The position numbers and the translations under genes are program-made. A stretch of DNA of 38,143 nucleotides from Pontibacter sp. HSC-14F20 (GTDB taxonomy: Bacteria; Bacteroidota; Bacteroidia; Cytophagales; Hymenobacteraceae): positions 1 to 38,143 of the forward strand of contig NZ_JAHZTC010000030.1 of NCBI RefSeq assembly GCF_019599265.1, read 5' to 3'. How positions within the stretch are numbered: the stretch's first letter is position 1; each line of letters opens with the position of its first letter. Below are positions 32,723 through 38,143 of this stretch, in pieces. Below the pieces are notes generated by a model. That model was not told the DNA's origin. It made no database searches and saw only the letters and a list, made by a program, of their open reading frames with translations.

Positions 32723-34207
32723 TTAGGGCAGACCCCGCTCATTCTTGATCAGCTGTCGCATATGGGCAATCGCATAGGCCAGGGCGTCTGCTTTTTTGTC
32801 CAGGTAGACATCCGGCGCGATGCCGTAAGGGTCGATCGGATTTTTATCTAAATCCATTGACCGGAGTGAGGATGGAAAAACCAAATCGTAACAGCCGATG
32901 TTCTTGGGCAATCCATTGAAGCCATCGACCACGCCTGCCGTGTTCTGCCCATAGACCACTACTTTGGCACTTTGCCTGGCACGAAAAACAAAGGTCTCCC
33001 CGGAGCTGGCGGTTTCAGCGTCCGTTAACACCACCACCCGCTTTGGGCCCTCGTAGAGCGTGTCCGGCTTGAAAGTGAAAGAGTAATCATCGGGATACTT
33101 GAAATAAGCCGTGCCTTTCCTGGCCATCATCGTGTCGTACTCCTGCTTTTCCTCGGCCGTAAATTCCGCCACGCTTGATCTTTTGCCGCCGTTCCGGTAG
33201 GCAATGAGCTGGCGGACATTGTACTCACTCAGCCAGAAGCCGCTTTGGGGTAACTCCACCGGGCCGCTCAGGATGTAGGGCAGCACCGGGAAGTAAGTGC
33301 CGTCGCTGCCGCCACTGTTGCCCCTCACGTCGACCACGATAAACTCCGCCTGCAGCAGGTTGGCATGGTGGGCTTTCATCATGCTGTCCACATAGGCCCG
33401 GTCAACCGAGTAGAAATCAGGGAGTCGGACATAGGGGATGTCCTCCATGTAGGCAATATGAAACGTGCCGGACCTGGACGCAATTTCTGTTATTGGCCTG
33501 GCGCCCTCCACCTCCGGCCATACCTTCTGCCAGTCCTTCAGGCCCTCAAATGTAAGCTGCGCCGGATTGAGCTGCCGGCCGACTACCTGCCTGACCGAAT
33601 GATCCCCCATCATGAAGCTGGCCTGATAGGCCGTGCCAAAATCCGTGGTCAATTCAAACTTCACCTCATCTTTTTTCCAGTTGGGGTTGCTGCTTTCCAG
33701 GATGACGCCCACATAATCCCGCTTCCGCTTGCTGCCTTTCGGGCTGGGCATAAGGGCCACGGTATAGTCACCGCTCTTCCAGATACCCAGCAGGGGGTTC
33801 TGCCGGTAATTACGCTTGCGATAGTCGGCTTTGAATTGCTTTTCAGAGACTTTGATATGCTCGTAATAAGTTGATCGCTTCACCTCCGCACCGGCCTTGG
33901 CTGCCAGGGTGACGTAGGTATGCCCATCCCGGAAAAAACGAAGCCACTCCTCGAGCACCCCCTTGCATTCCTGCAGGCCAATCGTCTGCCTGGCCTTGTC
34001 CCGCATCAGATCCGTGTGAGCCCTGTACAAAGCCCGGTTGTCGTCCCGCACTTTGTAGCTGAACAGCGAGTAGTTTTCCTCATACGTTTCCACCGTCGCT
34101 TCGAAGGAGTCTGCACAGCCGCAGTCCTGGGCCTGCGCTTCCCATATTACCATCGGGTTTGAGAATAAACAAATGAAAAGGGCTGCTTTCAGTAGGTGTT
34201 GCTTCAT
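32723..34207 (-). CDS. Exported S41 family (C-terminal processing) peptidase
   Basis: The start at 34207 gives a 494-residue protein with a signal peptide (cut near EAQA-QDC). A Met four codons earlier is an alternative, and longer readings add an implausible tail. The protease core has IPYVRLPDFYSVDRAYVDSMM, AEFIVVDVRGNSGGSDGTYF and VVVLTDAETASSGETFVFRARQ, in which the Ser of TASSGE is the expected nucleophile. The end, IDPYGIAPDVYLDKKADALAYAI, is normal for the family. No PDZ domain is evident. It probably degrades or processes proteins in the periplasm or at the surface. Confidence 0.9.
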   Translation of the reverse strand: MKQHLLKAALFICLFSNPMVIWEAQAQDCGCADSFEATVETYEENYSLFSYKVRDDNRALYRAHTDLMRDKARQTIGLQECKGVLEEWLRFFRDGHTYVTLAAKAGAEVKRSTYYEHIKVSEKQFKADYRKRNYRQNPLLGIWKSGDYTVALMPSPKGSKRKRDYVGVILESSNPNWKKDEVKFELTTDFGTAYQASFMMGDHSVRQVVGRQLNPAQLTFEGLKDWQKVWPEVEGARPITEIASRSGTFHIAYMEDIPYVRLPDFYSVDRAYVDSMMKAHHANLLQAEFIVVDVRGNSGGSDGTYFPVLPYILSGPVELPQSGFWLSEYNVRQLIAYRNGGKRSSVAEFTAEEKQEYDTMMARKGTAYFKYPDDYSFTFKPDTLYEGPKRVVVLTDAETASSGETFVFRARQSAKVVVYGQNTAGVVDGFNGLPKNIGCYDLVFPSSLRSMDLDKNPIDPYGIAPDVYLDKKADALAYAIAHMRQLIKNERGLP

Positions 34208-34371
34208 AGGGTTTATCATGTCATAAAAGGATCGCACATCATCGTCTCCGCATGTACTTCCCTTCAAAATAAAGAAAAAAATTACATTATGCTGCCCAAC
34301 TGAATAGTTTGCCATGGGCAGGAAGACAGGACCTGTTGCTTTCAGGTGTGATGCCTGCTGTTTTCTGGATT

Positions 34372-34944
34372 CTACCAGGGTATCCTGTTCAAAGTTTCCC
34401 GGATAAAATCCGTTTTCCCCAGCATGTAGGCGCCCCTGTCGTTCCGGTACTTTGCCGCTAGTTCCAGCTTGAGCGCCTCATAAGCTTTTGCCCGCTCCGG
34501 ATGGGCGTTCAGGAAGTCCCGGAAGCCGATTTGCCGCCACATGACGTGCTTTCCGGGACACATATGGATATGGTAGATCTGCTCTATTTCCCCATCCAGC
34601 CGGTACCCTTTGCCAAAGGACATATAAGCGGGCACGTCATCCCGTGCGGGCACCTTGAAATACGTATACCCGATCTCCTCCAGTCTGGCGATCACCCCCT
34701 CATCAAAGAGAAGCTCCCCCGGGATGTCTATGAGAAGGTCAATGTAGGGCTTGGCCCTGATACCGGCGATGGACGTGCTTCCAAAATGTTCGATTCTTAG
34801 CGCCGTGTCTTCTCCCAGCTTGGTTATGATCCGCTTCTTTTCATCTTCAAACAGGCCCTTCCAGGCCGGATCGTGCGCTACCAGTGCTACCGGGAAGCGG
34901 GTGTTCCAATCCTCTTTTGTCAAATCGTAAAGGCTCTTTTTCAT
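34372..34944 (-). CDS. GrpB family protein (nucleotidyltransferase fold)
   Basis: Reading from the Met at 34944 gives 190 residues; the extra 99 codons of the open frame upstream are not part of it. The domain has VALVAHDPAWKGLFEDEKKRI, RIEHFGSTSIAGIRAKPYIDLLIDI (the GS..I...P.ID.L strand-turn of this family) and HIHMCPGKHVMWRQIGFRDFLNAHP. GrpB/UPF0157 proteins resemble nucleotidyltransferases but their role is mostly unknown; some are fused to CoaE. It lies 164 bp upstream of the S41 gene on the same strand. Confidence 0.9.
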   Translation of the reverse strand: MKKSLYDLTKEDWNTRFPVALVAHDPAWKGLFEDEKKRIITKLGEDTALRIEHFGSTSIAGIRAKPYIDLLIDIPGELLFDEGVIARLEEIGYTYFKVPARDDVPAYMSFGKGYRLDGEIEQIYHIHMCPGKHVMWRQIGFRDFLNAHPERAKAYEALKLELAAKYRNDRGAYMLGKTDFIRETLNRIPW

Positions 34945-35094
34945 ATGCGTGTTTTTAATTGTGGTAAACTTAACGGAACCTGCTGCGCGCGTGGCGTTGT
35001 CCGGATTACACTTCGGGAAGCCCTGCTGCCACCGGCCGCGCAACGCTTGTGACTGAGGCGGGAGGCGTCGGGCTGGCGATAGACTGCCCAGTTC

Positions 35095-35495
35095 ATGTTG
35101 CCTGGCAAATAGGACGTGACTGTTAAATTGATCAGTACCAGCAAGGCGAACAAGCACACCTGCGCTGTCGCCGTCCTGCTTTCCTATCCACGTGTCCGCC
35201 GCTTTCCATTTCCTGCGCCAGGGCCTCCTGTGCTCCAGCACGGTATAATTGATCAGGGTATAGAAAGTATGACTGCACCAAAAACCGTCGCCTGTAATGA
35301 AGAGGGCACCAGATCCTCCCTGCCACTGCCCGTATAATACACCAGGCAGGACAAAAGCAGCCAGATCTGCAGGACTTCAATGCCGTTCGAGACTCTCCAG
35401 GCAGGCCCCCGTATTGCTGCCCGGAGCCGACTGCCGTCCACGAACCGCCGGAGATTGTCATAGCAATAGCAGAATACGTTCATAAGCAACTTCAT
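35095..35495 (-). pseudogene. Frameshifted small membrane protein remnant
   Basis: The minus strand opens with MKLLMNVFCYCYDNLRRFVDG, and a hydrophobic segment EVLQIWLLLSCLVYY and a second one near TVFGAVILSIP before a stop at 35253. One base shift later the reading goes on as LINYTVLEHRRPWRRKWKAADTWIGKQDGDS. A second shift gives FALLVLINLTVTSYLPG, another membrane-like segment. Put together this looks like one protein of about 130 residues with three or four helices and two frameshifts. I do not know the family, and the 3' end is unclear. Confidence 0.4.
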
Positions 35496-35614
35496 TTACC
35501 TAGGCTTTGCCTGATAAGCAATGCTCCCATTAGGCAGGGAGCAGTAGATAGATAGGCATAAGGCATCGTGCCTGTTGTGTAATCGCTTTAGGGCGCTAAA
35601 GCTGCGGCATCCTG
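35496..35614. other. Short spacer with a weak hairpin
   Basis: GCTCCC (35523-35528) and GGGAGC (35537-35542) form a 6-bp stem downstream of the minus-strand lipoprotein gene. There is no T run, so it is at best a weak terminator. Confidence 0.3.
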
Positions 35615-36499
35615 TTATCTTCTTTTTTTGGCGATAAGCTGCCTGAGGGCCGGCTCCAGGGCCAGCGCATGCCCGTGGCCAAAAGTGACCAGGACGCGGT
35701 CATGGTGGTCAAGGGCCTCATCCAGCCTGGACAGCAGCACGCTGTCGCGCACCATTTTCGAGCTACGCCCGATTTCGCAGAACCGGCAGTCCCCGCCGTT
35801 GGCGTAGTCAAACCGCTCGAAGTTGTTCTCGTTTACCTCCAGCACAAAGGGAGCACCCACCTTCTCCTGGTAGAGCTGCCGGAAGTAGGCCAGGTGCTGC
35901 TCTTCCGTGCGGAGCGGAAAGCCCGGCTTCACAAACCAAGCATCCACCACCCTGGCGTAAAGCTCCTCAAAAGGCCGCTCCCCGTAGGCCTTGTTGAGGT
36001 AGGGCACCACGAGCCGCTCCATCATGTAGTAGAGAAAAAGATCGTCTTTCGGGTACCTGGGAAGCATCAGGCGGAACTCCAGGCTGTCCGGGGTGTCGCC
36101 GTTGCGCAGCGGGACGCCCGCCTGATCGGATAGATACTTTAACAAGCCTGTCTCCCCACCCTTTCGGATGGCCTCGTTCCGGGAGGCGTACCGCAGCTCC
36201 CCGGCCAGCGGCCCGCCCTCGTGGAAAGCGACCTGCGGCCGGACCTGTTGGAAGTAGCGCTCGATGGCGGTAAATTCGACCGAGGCGGTATCGCGGGTAT
36301 GGCTGCAGCCAAGGAAGACAAGCCGCTTGTACCCCTTGGCCAGATCAAGCACATAAGGGGTTTCCACGCTGTCAAGCAGCTGGCCCACCCGCACGTAATC
36401 GAGCGTGGTATACGCCGCCTCCTGCCTGCTGCCCGAGGCTCCGCAACCGACAAGGATGAGCAGCAGGAAGTAATACAGACAGCGCTTTTTCATTTCCAT
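35615..36499 (-). CDS. Lipoprotein, possibly TraB/ChaN-like
   Basis: This 294-residue protein has lipoprotein signal MEMKKRCLYYFLLLILVGC (lipid on Cys19). Two blocks suggest the EreA/ChaN/TraB-type fold: RLVFLGCSHTRDTASVEFTAIERYF at the start of the domain, where GxxH plus Asp/Glu can bind metal, then VAFHEGGPL, and VLVTFGHGHALALEPALRQL at the very end, like the closing GxxH motif of TraB/TIKI proteins. These are remembered patterns only and no substrate can be named. It has CxxC (GGDCRFCEIGR) near residue 240. Confidence 0.65.
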   Translation of the reverse strand: MEMKKRCLYYFLLLILVGCGASGSRQEAAYTTLDYVRVGQLLDSVETPYVLDLAKGYKRLVFLGCSHTRDTASVEFTAIERYFQQVRPQVAFHEGGPLAGELRYASRNEAIRKGGETGLLKYLSDQAGVPLRNGDTPDSLEFRLMLPRYPKDDLFLYYMMERLVVPYLNKAYGERPFEELYARVVDAWFVKPGFPLRTEEQHLAYFRQLYQEKVGAPFVLEVNENNFERFDYANGGDCRFCEIGRSSKMVRDSVLLSRLDEALDHHDRVLVTFGHGHALALEPALRQLIAKKRR

Positions 36500-38021
36500 T
36501 GCTTTGGTAGCTGCCCGGGAGTGCGGGTGCAGCCTGGTTCACTTTTCAAATATAAGGAATCTGCTCTTTTCTGAACATCCCGGGATCTCGCACTGCTGCC
36601 GGCATGCGCCAGGCCAAGAGGTAAGCCTGTTAGCCTGGCCCCTGTTTCTTTTGCGGAAGTGCTTTCCCACATTCGCACCCTGATGTTGCGCAAAGGCCTC
36701 CATGGCTGAACGGAAACGCCTGTGCTGCATGCTTTTATTACCTTCAAGCTACATCATGGAATCCGAAGGCAATAACTTATTACACCAACCAGCCGAATAA
36801 CCCTACCAACACGGGGATAGCCCCACATGAACCTGGTCCCTGGTGTGGCCCCCGGAGCCCCGGCTGGCTCATCAGCAACGGACAGCACTCATTGGCATTG
36901 AGATCAGTACCGTACACGACTACCTAGCCCAGTGCAACAACAGCGAACCGGAAGAGGCCACAGCCTCCGTACAAGCAAACAAGAGGGAAAACAACTGGTA
37001 AGCCGGGAAGTGTTCTCTAGCCGGCTGGATGATGCCATCGCCCAGCGCCTCCGGTCAACTCCGGTTGCCCTGTTCTGCGGGTGGGTTGATGACAGTGCCC
37101 CTATCCTGCACCGGGTATTTGACCGCGGCCTGAACAGAGGTGCTGAGAAGCTGTACGTACTGTCGTCTGATACAACTGCTGAGGACTTTACAGCTAACTT
37201 TGTTCACCGGACTGCTTCACGAGCGGGTGCGTCATAGAGACTACGGCAGCATCCGGACGCTGCTTCAGTAACCAGAGTTGCCGGCCTTTCTTTTTATCGA
37301 TCCGGCCAAAGACCCACTGGGGTGCGACACTCCGCGACACCACATGACAGGTTTGTTCCTCCGGTGCTTTGGTTTTTGTGAAAAGATTTAGCTGCATTCC
37401 GTTCCTTATCTTGATCCCTTTAAAACTATCAGGCCACTAAGGATTGGCCAGGCGAAGCATGGTAGCCAGGCCACTATACCCGGCAACTCCCTCCTTCAAA
37501 TATAGGTCAACTCCTATATAATACCTAGCCTGTAACGCTTATTCTTCTGACGATTGCCGTTGGAGAGCAGCAACACAATTTCTCCACGGCGCAGGCGTCA
37601 AGCTAGAAAACCTCCGTCTTTTCTCCTTGCTGTTCCCATTACCGATTACAGGCATCCTAAATGTTCCGGGCCCGCAGAATAAACGGAATTATGATGGTCC
37701 AACAGATAAAAAAGGTCAGGATCGCACCAGAAACCCAGCTAAAGATCCGCTAGCGTATGTGCCTTTTGATGTGCTGTCCGGGAGCCAACCTCCACCTACC
37801 GAAACCATCAAACACGATGAGCCGCCAATAAGCCTCTACTGCAACAACTCATGCCCGTATTTCTTCTGCCGTAGCAAGGGGATAGACAACCCATATACGT
37901 TGAATTTAAGCGACCACGTGCAGCCAAAATGAGAAGCGGGGTGCAAGCCCCAGCAACGGGGTAGCCTCATGCTTTCTAACAGCCGAGCAGCCCGTGCGTA
38001 GTTGGGGTCTATAAACGCAAG
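36500..38021. other. About 1.5 kb of eroded, gene-poor sequence next to the rRNA operon
   Basis: Open frames exist (plus strand 36932-37237 and 37627-37932, minus strand 37194-37397) but none shows a known motif. A piece near 36890-36960 reads IGIEISTVHDYLAQCN, which recalls the HTH of IS21-type transposases and may be a relic. The minus-strand frame at 37194-37397 (67 aa, start MQLNLFTKTKAPEEQ) has an AGGAA just upstream and could be a real small gene, but support is thin. A large imperfect hairpin lies at 37548-37600. Confidence 0.4.
37548..37600. repeat. Large imperfect inverted repeat
   Basis: TGACG (37548-37552) pairs with CGTCA (37596-37600). Inside it GCCGTTGGAGA (37556-37566) pairs with TCTCCACGGC (37581-37590) with one bulged T, around a 14-nt loop. 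It lies in gene-poor DNA and could be a palindromic protein site, part of an element, or an RNA structure. Confidence 0.4.
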
Positions 38022-38055
38022 ACAGCCCCTGCTTCTTTGGGGAAACAGGGGCTGT
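38022..38055 (-). terminator. Terminator of the rRNA operon
   Basis: ACAGCCCCTG (38022-38031) pairs with CAGGGGCTGT (38046-38055) around a 14-nt loop. On the minus strand it comes 12 bases after the end of the 5S gene; the T-rich tail is short. Confidence 0.75.
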
Positions 38056-38067
38056 TTGTTGTTGGGG

Positions 38068-38143
38068 TTGGCGGCCACCTACTCTCCCGGGTGTGACCCC
38101 AGTACCATCGGCGCAGCCGGGCTTAACTTCTCTGTTCGGGATG
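38068..38143 (-). rRNA. rrf: 5S ribosomal RNA, 3' part (cut by the window end)
   Basis: Read on the minus strand, the last 76 bases contain the conserved 5S pieces CCGAACAGAGAAGTTAAGC, GCGCCGATGGTACTG and GGGAGAGTAGG in the right order, ending at the helix partner of the 5' end. About a third of the gene (the 5' side) lies beyond the window. 23S and 16S genes are expected further on. Confidence 0.95.

Noticed and set aside
34945..35241. N-terminal extension of the GrpB protein
   Set aside because: The added 99 residues have no family match and overlap the membrane-protein remnant; the Met at 34944 starts the domain properly.
37836..38078. An 80-codon minus-strand frame
   Set aside because: It starts inside the 5S rRNA gene and runs through the rRNA terminator, so it is not a credible gene.
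1..38143. CRISPR array or tRNA gene
   Set aside because: I found no regularly spaced identical repeats with unique spacers, and no cloverleaf with a T-loop and CCA-end pattern.

Overview
The window looks like chromosome of a Cytophagales bacterium (Bacteroidota), most like Hymenobacteraceae/Pontibacter. The evidence is: DUF4199 membrane proteins, a YkuD_2-type transpeptidase, lmo0937-type mini membrane proteins, M61 and S41 exported peptidases, weak Shine-Dalgarno sequences, and Bacteroidota promoter boxes (TTTG, about 23 nt, TAnnTTTG) upstream of the ABC-F and mnmE genes. The genus is an inference; no rRNA long enough to place it is present.

Positions 1-19 kb are compact, core-like DNA. In order they hold an L,D-transpeptidase, small envelope proteins, a DUF4199 pair, an ABC-F ATPase with a barrel-like protein, two tandem 50-residue membrane proteins, 3-hydroxyacyl-CoA dehydrogenase plus a VOC protein, dapD, a glycosyltransferase and fabH. 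Then comes a manganese/zinc locus: a MntR/DtxR regulator, a TroA-like binding lipoprotein, an ATPase, a permease fused to a second DtxR-like domain, and a second permease. A thioredoxin-like protein and mnmE follow. Most genes here end at long, perfect, AT-flanked hairpins that serve both strands.

Positions 19-28 kb are a junction and decay zone. Directly behind mnmE is an excisionase-like HTH gene without its integrase. After it come an M61 peptidase pseudogene that has lost its catalytic domain, a short beta-helix protein, a cold-shock gene, small hypothetical genes, an IS1182-type transposase relic, a zinc-protease-like lipoprotein, and a complete IS256-family insertion with an 8-bp target duplication.

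Positions 28-38 kb look accessory. An HxlR regulator is divergent from two luciferase-like flavin oxidoreductases and an F420-reductase-like protein. S41 peptidase, GrpB and lipoprotein genes follow on the minus strand, mixed with eroded sequence. The window ends inside a 5S rRNA gene on the minus strand, so an rRNA operon lies just beyond.

Two signals stand out. One is the permease-DtxR fusion: it keeps every candidate metal ligand of the neighbouring free-standing regulator and recalls chlamydial YtgCR. The other is a short word, AGGTATA/TATACCT, found roughly 35-40 times by eye before about 23.6 kb and not at all after it, which suggests a compositional boundary.
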